The translations under genes were made by a program, and so were the position numbers. A model generated the notes under the pieces. The model was given only the letters and a program-made list of their open reading frames with translations. It had not been told where the DNA came from and ran no database searches. A stretch of DNA of 64,000 nucleotides from the NCBI RefSeq assembly GCF_021730395.1, contig NC_069370.1, positions 70,139,501-70,203,500 of the forward strand, read 5' to 3'. Shown piece after piece: positions 1 through 14,440 of the stretch (positions within the stretch are counted from its first letter, which is position 1; every line of letters starts with the position of its first letter). The stretch is from Mercenaria mercenaria. Its lineage: Eukaryota; Mollusca; Bivalvia; Venerida; Veneridae.

Positions 1-3000
1 GGTTCACAATAAACCCAATTTTGAATTTTTTTTTTAAAAGTCATTTTTTTAGAATTTTTTTTTTTAAGGTTTTCTAATGGGGATTGTACCCCTCTTTGTG
101 AAGCTGCTTTCCAATTCAGATTTAATTCTGAAAATTTTTTTAAAAATGTAGAGTAAATCTTGTTCCTTTCCATTTCAGTTTTTAGTTTTTATTTCTTTTT
201 GATTTCTAACTGAACATTTTTTGTAACTTTTTAGCTTCAAAACTTGTTTTTTTGTTCTTCATTTTTATTCATCTTTTAATTTTTAAACTTGGGAAAAAAA
301 TTGTTTAAATTAATCGAAAACTTCTTTTATGTTGTCATCTTCAAATCGATTTTCTTCAAGTTTTTTAAATAGAATCAGTATAGTTTTTTCTCTTCAATTT
401 TCCCTTGTAATTGTTTAATTAATAAAAATTCTTTTTAAAATTTTTTTTTAAATTTAATTCTTTATTTATTCAGTGTTTGTTTTATACTTTTGATGTCTTC
501 AAGTTTAGTCATTATTACACTTTAAATTTTTTTTATACAAAACCCGTTTTGGAACTGCATCGTTGGTTTATTGGTTTCTGGGTTTGATTTTTCATTCCCC
601 CCTTTTAAATGCTATTCATTGTTTTATCAAGTTCTTTTTCTTAAAGAAAATTTTCGTTCCTTTTTTAAGTTTTTGAATTGTTTTTAGTAGTAATCACTTA
701 ATCAATAAAATTTTAACTTTACTTTTATGTCGGTTATTATTTGTTTCATCTTTAAAAAAACCCCCTTTATATTTTATTTTTAATTCCAGTAAAGTTTTTT
801 TTTAAAAAAACTTCTTGGTTTGTAAATATTAAGAAATCTATTTTTGATTTTTTGATTGCAAAATTTTCACGATCATATTTTGTATCCAAATCCTTTTTTT
901 TCCTTTTTCCCGGATTTTTCAAATAAAATATAAGTAAAACTTTAAATCCAAATTTTTTTGGGTTTTATAGTAAGAGACTTAAATAAATAACACAACTTTT
1001 TTTGTGACGCCTTGAATAAGTATTTTTTTATTTCATTTTGAACTTTTTTATCTTAATAAAAAAAAAAAAAAAAATCATCAAATATTATACTTTTTTTTTT
1101 TTCTGATTCAAGATTTTCACAAGTTAAATTTGGGGGGTCAGTAAAATTTTCAGATTTCTTTTGGATTATTTTAATTTTTTTTTTGAAATTTGATTTAAGT
1201 TGAAATTTAAACCCTGATATTTAGTTTTGTTCTGGTTTTTACAACAAGTATAATTTATCAAAATATATAAGGGGTTTTTTAAATATATGCATTGTTATTT
1301 TTTTTCCCAGTCCGCGATCCACTTTTAACATTCTAAAATAAATCTGGCAAAAAAGGAAAAAAATTTTAAAAGTTATTGGATTTATCATTTTTTGTTCTTT
1401 TTTTTGGAATTTTCCATTTAATAAATTACTTTTATTTTAAAAATTCTTACATTATTTTACTTTATTTTAATTTTTTTTCTTATCTTACATTTTATAAAAA
1501 AGCAATAAAAATTAATAAAATGTAATAAAAAAAAAAAAATTATTTGGGCAAAAGATGGAGATCTTGAGAAGAAAATGGAGAAAAAAAAAAAAAAAGTAAA
1601 AATGGGGAATGTTACTAAAATTTTAAAGAATTATGAAAAATGAAAGTCAAAAAGAACAATATCAAGTATTTAAAAAGATTCCCCGGAATAAAAAAAAAAT
1701 TTTACGTTATTCAAAAAAGTTTTGCTAAAAAAGATATTGAAATAAAATCAAAAAAAGGGTTGGCAGAGAATTTTGGAAAGAACAACCACCCGGAATACAA
1801 CACCATTAAAACCCTTTAAAGAGGTGAGATGATACAAAAAAGAATCAGAAGAAAAATTGGGAAAAAGACGAAAGAAAAGGGAAAACCCTACGTAAATTTG
1901 GATGTGATTTGGATAATAATGTTTTGAAGAATATGAATACCAAACCCGTCTGAAATTTTTGCCCTTTTTAAATGCAAATATACGATCCAAAAAATAAATG
2001 AAGACGTCTTAAAGACACAATGGTGAGTTATGAAGATTTTTAAAAAATTAAAAGGGTTTAATAGTAGCAAATCAAAATCAAAAGATCCAAATAAACGAGA
2101 AAAGCAAAAATTAAACATGATCGGATGAATTTTTAAAAGTACAAAGCCGGGTTAAAAATTTTAGATATGTTTTCATATAAAAAGGAAAGGAATAAGATTC
2201 AAAAACCATAAAATTTTACAAAGGGGCAAATTGGTTTTAATTTTAACTTAAAAAAAACTTTATGGTAAAAAAAATTAAATTGGAAAGGTTAAATAACTGG
2301 AAAAAAAAGTTTTAAATATAAAGTTGATGTGATTTTTTTTGATTTAATTAAAAAAAGATAAAACAATAAAAAAAAAAGCTTTCAATTCATTCAAGAAAAA
2401 ATTCAAAGATTAAAGAAAAATCGGATTATTAAAAAAGATCTATGAAATTAAAAAATTTTTAGGGGAAAAGGTTTGACGTTTGCCCATGTAACCCAAAAAG
2501 AATTGGTTAATGATTGGAGTTAATTTGTGGTTAAATTTGATGGGGAAATAAAAATGAAGAACAAAAAATGAAGGTATTAGAAAAATTTGATGAACTATTA
2601 AAAATGAATTCACTCTCCCAAAAGAAAATAAAATTTTATATAAAAATTTTTTTCTTGAATTTTTTTAGTTTAAAAAGGGAAAAAAAATAGTATTAAGTTC
2701 TAAACAATTAAATGATAAAAAATACCCGAGTGATTTACTTAGATTTAGTCGTTCTTTTTTTTAGTAAAAAAAAAACTTATTTGTTGGTTTGGTATTTTAA
2801 CCTATGACCTATTTGGATAATTAGTGATGAATATGATAATAAAAGAATTCGTTTAAAAATGGTAAGGATTGGAAAGATTTTTAATTTAAAAAGGGTTTTA
2901 ATTACACGATATTAATAATTATATTGGGGGAAAAATTAAATAAGTAATGGTGTTTATGAATTTATAATCAGAATTGCCCCAAAAATTTTGGGATTTTTTT

Positions 3001-4079
3001 TAAGTAGTTTTAAGATTTTGATTTAATTCGATAATTTTTGGTTTGGATTGGAAGTATCAAATTTTCAAATTTGTTGGGATTTGAAAAAAAAAAAATTAGA
3101 AAAACGAATGGGGAACTAAAACACCAAATATAACTAATCTGTGGTTTCATTTCATTTTTGTGATCTTTTTGAAAATTTCCCTTTGTTGTGGAATTTCGTG
3201 ATTTTCTATTTTTTAAGTATGCGTTTTAAAAAGAGCTATCCATTTACAAAAAAACCCAAAAGATTTTGATATTCTGAAATTAATAAAAATTTTAAAAATT
3301 AAATTGAATATATTTACAGGTTTTTGGTGAATAAAAATTTTTAATGAGGTTGAAAAATTTTTACACTAATTTAAAAAAAAATTTAAAAAAAACTAAATTT
3401 TTAAAAAACTTTTTTTAAAAATTAGTTTTATAAAATGTACAAAAAGTTATGACAAAAAAAAAAGGAAATTTTTTTTATTTTGTGTCACAAGGAGAAAAAA
3501 TAACAGGGAAAAGGTATTTTGCCCTTTTAACGAAATTGTTTAAAATTTCACCCGCATTTAAATTAGCACAGTGGAAAAAAGTTTGGAAACAAGGAAAGCG
3601 CACTTGAAAGGGGAAAAAAAAAAGGTTTGGGCAGAATTTGGGAAAATTTAGGCAGCTAAAATTTTAAAAAATTTAAAAAGAAACCTTCGGGTTTGGGTAT
3701 TTAAAATGTAAGGAATTACAAGAAAAGAATAAAAATAAAAAAAATAGAAAGGGGAGGGGGGGATATTATATGAAAAAAATAAAAATTTGTCAGGATCTGG
3801 ACTTTAATCGTGCGGAACTTCAGTCAAAAAAAACGTTTAACATTAATTTATAAAAAACTAAATTTTTTAATTTTAAAAAAATAAAAAAAAAAAAAACAAA
3901 AAAAAAAACTAGAATAAAAAAATTAAAATAAATAAAATTTACATGTTTAGACAAAAGAATTTTGCGAAAGATTGAATTAACCCTATCAATTAGAACAGTT
4001 TAATATCGCCCTGGGAAAAATGTTAAACAACAAAAAAAGGAAATTCATTTAAATTAATGATAAAAGGGCTCATATTTGA

Positions 4080-5120
4080 TTTTTTTAATGGTATTTAAAG
4101 AATTTTTAAAAAGTAAATAAGCTTGCTGATGGTAAAAAATTATGATGTTGGAGATCAAATTCCCTTTAATTAATAATGCAGCTTCATTAATTGATAATTA
4201 TGGTTAAACAAAATGGAAAAATTGTTTTGATTGCAAAATTTTAAAAATAATAAAGTAAAGAGTTGTTGAACTTTGAGATTATGCAAAATCAATGGAAAAA
4301 ATGAATTTACTCTTTAATACTATGCTACGGAAAAGTAGGATGGCCAGTGGATTATAGTGGTTTCGCTATTAGAAAGAAATTAATAAAAGGGGTAGTGAGG
4401 TAAATGCTAAAATTCCATTAAAAAATTATTCATTTTTTCGGGGTTTAGAAACAAAATTTTTCCTCCAATAAAATTTAAAAATAACACTGCAGTAACGGAT
4501 GTGAAAATTTAAAATTTTTAGAGGGGGGGAAACCGGTAGATAATTGTAAAAAAATTTAAATTCTAGGGTTCCGCGTTGGTTTTTAATGAATTTGGATTTA
4601 ATTAATTGTGAAAAGATTTACAAGCAAATGGTCATATTGGGAAAGGTGACGCAATCAATGATACAAACAAAAAATAAAACCCTTTTAGAATAACCTGGTG
4701 TAACAAAACCACAACTGTTTTTGTTTTTTACAACGCTGATAAAAGTAATTCACAAAAAACAAAATCCAATTTATTAGAAACATTTAAAATTAATGCAGCA
4801 AATGAAAATTTTGCTTTTTGAGTTCTTGTCGTCTCGAATTTGGTAAGGGTGTTTTTTTCCAGAAAAAAATATAAAAGTTATCAAAATTATAGGGATGTAA
4901 ATTATTTTTTTAAAAACAAAATAATAAGATATGGAGTTGAAATAGATCAAATTTAAAAAAGTTTTTTGGATTTATTCATTTTAATTTGTTTTAAAAAAGG
5001 AAAAATACGAAGATCCTAAGCTATTATTTTAACAGTAAATTAAAATTCCACCAGAGTAATTTCGTTTTTACCAATTGTTTGTATGAAAAAAACATTTGAA
5101 ATAATACTAGGGAAAAATTT
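4080..5120 (+). pseudogene. Polinton capsid-protein remnant
   Basis: Scattered short plus-strand stretches resemble the double jelly-roll major capsid proteins of Polintons and adintoviruses, in the order expected from the middle to the end of that protein. The similarity was recognised by eye without a search, so the limits are approximate. It lies within the larger element and is degraded. Confidence 0.45.
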
Positions 5121-6999
5121 GAACTGGTTAGGTTTAAATAAAATAAATAAAAATTAAATAAAAAAATTTAATAAGTCATAAATTATTTGGGAATAAAAAA
5201 TTTAAACCCTTACGAGGAAAAAAAAAAAAATTTAGACAAGTTAAAATAAAAAAATCCACATACTTTTAGATTAAAACAGAACAATTACATGGAAATTCCC
5301 CTTTATTTTAAAAAAAACACAAATTAATCAATTAAAAAAGCTGTTGAAATAAGAAGGGTTTAAAAAATTCAATTTAAAGAAACAAATGTCCAGAAAAGGT
5401 CAAAAGGGTGGTTTTTAGGAGCTTTGGGGGGTTTGTTAGGAAAAAAAATTTTTCCCAAGGGCAGAAAAAAATGCTCCAAAAATTTCCCCCTTGGCATTGG
5501 TGCTTTTCTGGGCTAGCCAGTATGGTGTTAGAAAATTGGAAATGGTTTTATTTCGTACAAATGAAAAGGGAAAAAATTAATTCACCATATTTTACACCTA
5601 ATCAAAGAAAAAAAATTTAGTGGGTTTGGGTGATTAAATTAAACAAAAAAAAAAGACGGGGGTTTTAGGTATGTTGGCGTGTCTAGGAATCCCTTTGATT
5701 AATTTTGTAAGTGGGAAAAGGATTCAGTTTTGATCTCAGAAAGCCCTTTACAGCAAATTCCATAGTAAAAAAAAAAAAAAAAAATTTATAAAAAAAACCA
5801 AATATCTAATTTTGAAATAGAAAAAAGGGGTAAACAAAAAAAAATTAAAAACTTTAGGGGTTTTAGTAGAATAATTTCCCAAAAAATTAAAAAAAAGGTT
5901 TGAAGGGGAAATTAAAAAATTTTTGGGACGACTTTTTGGGCCCTGGAACTTTGGGTTTTGTTTTTTAAAAATAGGGTATTGACCCTTTTGGACTTCCCCC
6001 ACCAAAAAGAAGTAATTCGTATATCCCAAAAATGTAAATACAACAATGTTCATATCAAGACAAAACAAGTAACTTTGCGGATATTTTTGTTTATTTTTCA
6101 TTAAAATTTTTAAAGATAAAGTCCCTTGTATGTTTATTGTAAAAAAATCAAAAAATTAATGATAAAAGAGTAAAAAAAAAATTTAAAAATTTTTTTAAAA
6201 AAAAAAGGCCATTTTTTTAAACTAAAATTTTAAAACGGAATATTAATAAATGGGAATATTCAAAAATAAAAATAAAAAAAGTAAATAAAATAGAAAAAAC
6301 AAATAAAGACAATTATAAGAAAACCTCCATTGTTTTAACAATTTATCCCCAAAAGATACGAGGTGGATTATTTAAAGGCAAACTGAAAATGCTAGCCCTG
6401 GTTTAGTTCAAAATGGAAAAATGAAAAATTAATTTTTAATGATTTTAAAATTTTCTTTTTGATGAAATTTAAAAATTAGAAAGGAGAAGAAAATTTCAAC
6501 AAAAAAAATAAAGAAAGAAATTTCTTAAAAGTTCGATGTAAAAAAAAAACCAAAAAAAAAGAATCTTTTCATTAATTATGCAAATAAATTTTAAAAAGGA
6601 TGATGTTATTTTTTTTAAATTTTTTAAAACTTTATGAAATTCGTTAAAAATTTATGGTTTAAAATTTTAAATTTTTAAATTAATTTAAAATGCTAATGTA
6701 TAAATCCCTTATCAGAAATATTTTTATATATAACAGTAAAGAGTTTTATTTAAAAAATAATGGAAAGATTGTGTTTTTAGAACAAAAAATTTAAAGGTGT
6801 GATTATTGGGGGTTGAATTAAACAAAGTATTTTATAATTTTTGAACTTTTGTTTTCTTAAAAAAAAGTTTTTTAATTTTTTTACATTTTTAACTTAACTT
6901 GTTTTCTAAAAATTGAATACATTTTATTTTTTAACCCCAAATTCAACAAAAAACACACCCGGGAGCTTCACTTTAAATTTTCCAAAATTCCTTTTTTTT

Positions 7000-9000
7000 T
7001 TGTAATCAAATAAAAATTTGAATTACTATCAAACATATTATCAAATAAATCTTTGTCCTTTTAAAAATTTTATAGCATCTTTGGTTTTTATTTCATAACA
7101 TAAAAACAGGTCAGAAAAAAATATTTTAAATTACTCTGTATTTTCCTTTTATAATTTTAATGAAAACATACATTAAATATTTTGATAAAAACTAGAATGC
7201 ACATTCCACATAAAAAGGTTTTTTAATAACAATTTCTTTTTTTCTATGAATACAAAAGGTTAGATTTAAAAACGGAACAACAAATGGGTTTGGTTTTTTA
7301 ATTTAAAAAAAAAATTTTCTCATGTGTTAAATTTTAAAATAAACCCCCTTGCGTAAATTCCTCGTCTTACGAATCAGATTGTTATTATTAAAAAAGTCCT
7401 TTTTAAATAAATTTTTTTTTAGATCTTTTTGAGTATTAAAAAACAATTACTTTTTTAACCAAGGGATGAATCAAAAGTTAATATTTTTTTGTTTTTTTGT
7501 TATTTAACCTAATTTTGTTATAGTTCAAGTTTTTAAATGAAACAAATTTGTTTTTTCATTTAAGTTGGAACAACTTTTTACATTATTTTTTCTATTTCAA
7601 TTCGTTTTAATATTTTTTTTCTATAATCAGAAAGCCATTGTCTGGATTTTTAATTTTTTTTAGGATAAAGGATATCATTATGGGTTTTATGTAATTTTTT
7701 GGGAAATTTAAGTCCATTAATTAAAGTTAGTTTTTCCTTTTTAATTTAATTTTTTGAAATTTTTTCGGTATAATTTAAAGTTTCCAGAGGGTAAAGGGTT
7801 TACCTAGCCCAACCTAAAGATTTTGGCATCGAGGTAATAATGTATTTGCTTTCTTCTTTTGATTTAATCTTTTTTAATTTTTTGTTTGCTTTTCGACTGT
7901 TTGAAATATAACTTTTTCCTCTCCGTCCCTTTTTTTTAAAAAAAAATACTTCAAATAGTTTTTTAAAAATAACTTTTTTCAGTATTTTTAACATTGCATC
8001 CCAAACTAAACCCGGATACTAAAATAATGAAGGATCTAATTTGTGTACTCCAAACATAATTTTCAAAATTTCGAAAAAACAAGCTAAAAGTAATATCGTT
8101 TTTAATATAGATCATGATATTCTCCCCTTGTTTTAAATTTAAAAATTTTTCCCAAACGTTTTTTGCATGTTTATTCGTTGTCCCATATGTGTGTTTCATT
8201 TAAAATTTAAAAAAATTTTTTTAGAAGGTTAAATTTTTTTTTTTGAAATTTTTTTTAAAGAATCCTGTAATCTATGGATAAAAACCCCCTTTTGTTTTTA
8301 ATATTCTAATTTTACAATTTTAAAATTTAGTTGATGGTTTTTAAATTTGTATTTTTTTACTAAGTTTCCCAAAGATTGAGACAAAAAAGGAATGAAACAA
8401 TAAAGACCCAAATCAGAAAACAAAATGCCATATATTTCCCAATTTTTAGAAATAAAATTAATTTTTTTTGAATTTCCCCCTTTTTTTGCATAATAAAATG
8501 ACCCCCAAAACCTTTAAAATTTGAAAAATAACAGAAAATTTTTTTTGTTAGTTTAAAATTATATTAATTTGAGTGAGCATTCCGAATTTCCTGTTTTATG
8601 ACGGTCTCTTACTGGCACTTACCTTATATATTTTTTTCCCAAAAAATGAAAAATTTTTTTTTTTTAAATTTGGGTTTAATCATTTTTTGAATTTTGTTTT
8701 TTGTTAAAAAGTTCTTTAAATTTTTCTTTTCAATATTCCCCTTCTCAAGCATTTTTTCATAAAATTAAAAGCATTAGGACCTCTATAATCTGGGGTTTGG
8801 GTTTTGTTTAAATGTTATTAAAACAAACAACTTTATAGCCGTAACCACAATCTATTGATTTTTATATGGTTAGTAAAAGGAAAATTAGTTGATGGTAAAG
8901 AGTTAAAACTTTTTAGTTTTGATTTAAAACAGCTAAATTTTCAAAAGGTACTGCTAAACCTTTAGTAAATTTTTAAAATTTACTTTACTTCCTTTTTGGC
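7000..9000 (-). pseudogene. Polinton family-B DNA polymerase remnant
   Basis: Minus-strand fragments, clearest at about 7.96-8.20 kb and again near 8.8 kb, resemble the exonuclease-side and amino-terminal parts of the protein-primed DNA polymerase B of Polintons, in the right order for one minus-strand gene. The region is degraded and the outer limits are estimates. Confidence 0.5.
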
Positions 9001-10899
9001 ATTTTACGCCCTTTGGTCCCTTAATAGTAAAAATTTTGGGTTTTGTTCTTTTATTTCTTTTGAGTAAAATTCTGTAAACATGATTTACAAAAAGTTTTTT
9101 TTGTTTATCTTTTGGGTTTTTTAAACTTTAACTATTAAAGTCTTTTATCCAAACATAATGTTGGATTACAGTTTTGAGGGTTTTTCAGTCTCATCAGTTA
9201 TTTTATCATTTATTTTATCATTTTTTTTTATTTTATTTTGTAATTGCAACATGTACAGTGTTCTTGTTTATTTTGATTGTACAATGGAAAAATCTATTTT
9301 CTTATAACCAAATATATTAATGTATTTCATTTAAAATTCTATTTTTTGGTATTTTATTTAATGTAAAAAGGAAAAATTTAATTCCCCGTAAATCAAACGT
9401 TTATATGTTTTTTATAATTTGAAAATTTTCAGAATTTTTTGTTACAGGAATTTGTAAGCTAAATGACACCATTAAACATTCGTTTTCCATTTTTTATATT
9501 ATTAATCCCTTTATTGGTGTTGTAAAATGGTTTTTGGTAATTTAAATAACTTTAAGCAGCCAATGGACTAACTTAAATCTATTTTTTAAGAGCATAACGG
9601 ATCTATTCTCCAGCCGCTTCCTTCAGAAATCCAATTAAAACCAATTTTATTTTTATTTCACAAAAAACTTTATGTAAAATTTTTTTTTTTTTCGTTTGTG
9701 TTAAAATTTTAAAGCTTTGATTGAAATAAGTGTTTAAATTGTATAGTTTTATCCTTTTTTCAAAGTTTTTTTTAAAAACATTTATTTTATACTTTTAAAG
9801 TTTTAAGTTCAGATTTAGGATTTAAAGAGTCGTTTATAGTTAAATATAATGTTTTTTGGATCTTGTCATATGTAATTTTTAAATTTAAATTTTTATAATT
9901 GTTTTGAAAGGGTCTCTCGATTTTCCTCTATATATTATATTTTGAAAAAAAAAAAATTTCAAGCAAAAAAAGGATTAAAAAAAAAATTAAAAAATAATAA
10001 AAAAAAAAAGTTTTAAAATTTTCTTTTAAAAAGAAATAAAATTTTAAATTTTTCTTTTTTCCTTTTAAATTTTTATATTCCAATTTTATCGGTTTGTCCC
10101 CTTTACACACATTTTTTTAACCAGCATTAAAACCAAATTCTTTTGATCTTTGTTTAAATGTTTATTTTTTTTCTTATTGTATCCAATCGGTTACAATAAC
10201 TTTTTTTGGATTGTTTTGAAATTTTTTGGCTGGGGGCAAAACATAATCTTTATCATTTTTTCTTCAGTTAATAGACAACCACAGTCCCATTTAATAAAGT
10301 TTTTTACGAAGATAAGGTCTATAACATTTGTAAATTTTTCAATAAGTGATTTTATTTCTCGTAAAATTTGATTAAGTTTTGATTTAATAAAAATTTCTTC
10401 TTTTTTAAAAACTTTTTTATATGAATTTCATTGGATTCTTATTTCTCCCAAAACTAGTAATTTTTGGGAAAAACTTTATCTCCCTTTTTTTTCCATCTAT
10501 ATATAATATACTTATAGAAAAAAATCTTAAAAAACACCCTAAAATTTAATACAGCTTTTTCTTTTTTACTTTTTTATCCGTTAAATTTAAATTCCTTCAT
10601 AGGATTTTTAAGGGTGTTGAATAATTTTTTTCTTTGCATTTTAATAGTATTGTAAAATATCCCGAATAACTTTTTTGGATCTTCTTTTTTTACTTTTTTA
10701 ATCGTGTTTTTTTATAAGTTGTTTTATTTTTGGTGATGGGATTTTAAAAAAAATTTTTTGTCGTCAAGTTTTAGTCTGTTAGTAAAAAGGTAATTTCTGT
10801 GGAAAAGCGCCAGAATGTCAAAAAAAGGAATACTGGGGCAAAAATAATCAGTGAAAAAACCAAAAATACCGCTGTAATATTTAAACCGTATTTTTCCCC

Positions 10900-12000
10900 A
10901 CAAAATTTATAAATTTTTTGTAAGCACAGTAGTTTAGTTTAAATGAATAAAATTGATTATTGTTTCTATTTCCCTTTTATTGAAAAATTTGATTTTTATT
11001 GTCATTTTTATAATTAATTTTTTTTTCTAAATTTAAATTTGTTTAAGATCCTAAAAGGTACCAACTATTAAATTTTCGCTATAACCCTTCCTTTTACTAA
11101 AGTTGTTTTTTCTTTTTAAATTTTTGTTAAAACTTTTTTTATTCTAAAAAATTTTGGGTAGTAGGTAAAAAATTTTGTTATAAAAAAGAACCTTTAAAAT
11201 TTCATCATTTAATCTTTAAAAGGTAGTTTTGGGGGTTGTATTATTAATTTTATAAAAAATTTAAATTTTCCCCGTCCGTTTTGGTTTTTTAATTTCCCTT
11301 TTTTAAAAAAGCTTTTAAATTTTTCTTAAACGAACTCGATCACCCCCCTTTTTTTTAAAATTTTTCTTTGCTCTTTTGATATCTTTAAATCCATATAAAT
11401 TAAAAATAACATCCTTTATTAAGTTTTTACTAGTTCGGTTGGTTATTTTTTTACTAGAATGTTTTTTTTGTTTTTTTTTTAAAAATATTTGCAAATTATT
11501 TAAATAAGTAAAGTATTTTTGCTGTAAAATATTTCACATTTTTCTTTTTTAAAATTCTATTAAATCTTTTTATTTTACGCCCTTTTCCCTTTATTAAATG
11601 TATGAACATATTAATTTTTTTTATTTAAAAAAGATTCAAATTTTTTTTATTAAATTTTTTCCCTTTATCTACCCATAAATTTTTTGGATCCTTGCGTCTT
11701 CGGGGATTTTTCCCCAAATTTATCTAGAAATTATTTTTTTAAATGTTCAGTACAGATCTCCAGTTTTTTTTTTAATGGAAAACCCAAGCATATTTTTAAA
11801 ATACAATAACGGAAAAGTATTTTTTCCTTTTTATATTTTTTAAAAAAACTTTCTGTCATAAACGGACCAAGATCATCAAATCATTTAATATCACTCTTCG
11901 TTTCCCAAAATTTTTTTATTGGTTTGTTTTTTCTGCTATTCATCGCTCCCAATTATTTCGGGGGTTATTACCCCCTTTTCCCGTTTTTTTTTATTTTTGT
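10900..12000 (-). pseudogene. Polinton integrase remnant
   Basis: Minus-strand fragments, clearest between about 11.6 and 11.9 kb, resemble the DDE core of the retrovirus-type integrase carried by Polintons. A place near one end of the element fits the usual layout. It is degraded and the limits are approximate. Confidence 0.5.
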
Positions 12001-12450
12001 TTTTGCCAGACCAAATGGTATTTTGTTTTAATTATGGTTTTAAACAAAAGTTTTGCAAATTTTTTTTTTAAAAGTTTTTGATTTAGTTTTTTTTAAATTG
12101 GAAAGCATTTTTTTGTCACATTAATTTACTTGTCTTGAGTCATAGAAAAAAACATGGGGAAAATACTGCATCCAGTTATTGATGGGGGTCCATTATCAGG
12201 GGATTTCCCGGCCCCCCAATAATTATATCCCGGAAGTGTTTTTAAATTTCTTTGGGAAAAAGGTAAAAATTGCTTTGTGAAATTTTAAATTACCCCTTTA
12301 CTTTTTAAAAACTTTGATTTATTTTTCACAGATGAAAAAGTAGCCTTATTATTTTTCTCCGTTTTTTGTTGTAACATATGAGGATTTATTTTTCAGTAAA
12401 ATTTTTTCTTTTAAAAAATTATTTTTTTTTGTAAACCCTTATATAAATGT

Positions 12451-14285
12451 ATTTAAAATTATTTAAAGCAAAAAGTTTATTAAGAAAATAAGATAAAGAC
12501 CCGAGGGTTTGCCTCCGGGGGGGGTGACCCACCCCTTAAATTTTTTCAATAAAAAAAAATCGCCAAAAGTTTCAAAAGTTTTAAGTTGGCGACATTGTCA
12601 CATTCTGCCAGGGAGAAAAATGGCCCGATTTTATTGGTTGAATTTTTGTTTGCCAACGTTTTGCCAAAAAATTTGTCAGTTGGCAGCGAGCCATTGCTGC
12701 ACTTGGAGGATTTTGGCAAATATTTGGTGGAATGTTTAATCTATTTACTTAGGGTTTTTTAAAGGTTTTTTTTTTATGAAAAAGTTTTTATTTTTTGGTT
12801 TTAAATTTTTCCCGGGATTGGAAATTTTTTGAATAGGGTCAAAGGGGTCAGGGGGGCCAGAATTGAGCCAAAAGGGTTTTTTTTTATCTGTGTAATATGT
12901 ACATGTACCCGAAAGACTTTTTAAAGTTAAAAGAAACAATATGTAAAAATGCAGGGGGTTTTTAAGATTTTTTCATCTTAAAAATTTAGGTACATGAAAA
13001 GGTGTTTTTAGCTTAGATTAAACTGTTTCTCAAGATTGCTGTCCTATAAGAGTGACTTGAAATTTACTGCATATCTCGTTTTGGCGAATTTTATTTTCAT
13101 AAAAAATTTTTGGGCCCTAACGTAATGTGCATTCGGATGGCCCTTTTGTAAAAACTTATAGTATTAAAATCTAAAAGCATTACATACGGAATATTAGTTT
13201 TATCTCATGTCATAGAGATCTTGAGAGCATCTTTGCCTCGTTTCTCTAGTGCGATTTACTTGAACCCACAATTCATTTGGTTGGTAATTTTGCGTTTTTT
13301 TTCATAGTTTTTGCACCTTCGCGGTATGTTGCTTCCTGCTTTAGCTGGAGTTTTTCCTTATTTTTTCTATTTTTCAATTACCATGTATTTATTTTTCAAT
13401 ATGTTATAATTTTCATTTAAAAATTTTTTTTAAAATCACGGCCTTTCCCAAAATCTTGTTTTGTTTTAGTTCATTACTTGGGAATTAAATTTTTTTTAAA
13501 AAGAGATGAAAAACTTTTGCATAGACCCCTTGTAAACCAACCTGCAAAAACATATAAAATGCTTACTAAAGCACACTTACCTGTTTGAAAAAATTAAGTT
13601 TTCCAAAAACAGATTTTCGTCCCCAAGGGGGGTTTTTGCAGGGGGTTTGATGTTTTTTAAATACCCTACACCCCTTTTTGTGGAATTTTTGGTGTACCTT
13701 TTTTTTTACTTTTTCCCATTTGTCGAAAAGTAGTTGGGGTTTCCCTTTTTTAAGCTAATTCTGCTTTAAAAACCCATCAGAATTTATTTACGAAAAATTT
13801 TATTAAGAATAAAAACGATGTATAAGTTTTAAAATTGTGCAAAAGCCTATGAAACCATCATAAAAATTTTCAAATCAAACACAATTGTTCAATAAAGTTA
13901 AACAAAGAGTTAAAAATTTTTTTATTTTAAAAAAGAACCCCAAACATCATAATACCAAAACAATATCACAAAAGGACGAATACAAACGAGTTAAACTATG
14001 AAAAAGCTCCCTTGGCGGGACGAGTGTTCTACAACAAAATGTAATATTTTCCTCGTTCCCGGGCAAAATATGAATTCCAAATTTTGAAACCCTTTGGACT
14101 ATTTCACGCCCCTGGTTTGTTCGACATCCGTTAAAGGCAAAAAAAATGTGACAGTTGGAAAAAGCTTTTAAGCAAAAGGCCCAGTCATCGAGACAGTTTG
14201 TGGTAAATACGAACAAACAAACAAAGAAAATTTAAAAGTTTAAAACAAATCCGTTTAAATACGCGCAACGTTAAAATACGCGGAT
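12451..14285. other. Intergenic, homopolymer-rich, no gene seen
   Basis: Composition moves back towards that of the rest of the window, but runs of T, A, G and C remain inflated compared with sequence beyond about 14.2 kb. A minus-strand open frame of 89 codons at 13947-14216 has no recognisable domain and I do not consider it a gene. Confidence 0.4.
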
Positions 14286-14440
14286 AAATAGAGGATATTT
14301 GTTTGTTTTAGTGTAAGATCGAAATATATTTCGCGGACTGAACATTATAATGCAATATTTCACTCGTGAAAATGTAAATTTTGGTGTTCACGAGTGAAAT
14401 ATATTTCAATCTTACACTGAAACAAACACATTTTCTATTT
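14286..14440. mobile_element. Foldback (hairpin) MITE
   Basis: The arms 14286-14332 and 14396-14440 are imperfect inverted copies of each other (left arm contains TTTTAGTGTAAGATCGAAAT, right arm contains ATTTCAATCTTACACTGAAA). A second inner inverted pair, ATTTCACTCGTGAA and TTCACGAGTGAAAT, sits inside the first. The whole unit folds into one long hairpin. There is no coding capacity. A plain non-autonomous DNA element is the simplest reading. Confidence 0.65.

Larger units (their letters stand above)
1..12450. mobile_element. Polinton/Maverick-like virus-related element, weathered
   Basis: The stretch is far more AT-rich than the rest of the window and has strand blocks: A-rich on the plus strand from about 1.5 to 6.8 kb and T-rich from about 6.8 to 12.4 kb, as expected for two converging coding blocks. 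Short peptide-scale resemblances suggest a double jelly-roll capsid protein on the plus strand, and a protein-primed family-B DNA polymerase and a retrovirus-type integrase on the minus strand. That set of parts is characteristic of Polintons. The element looks broken in dozens of places and old, although part of the apparent decay may be base-calling error. No terminal inverted repeats were recognised. The left end probably lies outside the window and the right limit is set by the composition change. The first 1.5 kb (T-rich) has no assigned part. Confidence 0.6.

Noticed and set aside
1-12450. Mitochondrial or bacterial contamination as explanation of the AT-rich part
   Set aside because: No rRNA, tRNA or respiratory genes; the traces that can be read are Polinton-type proteins.
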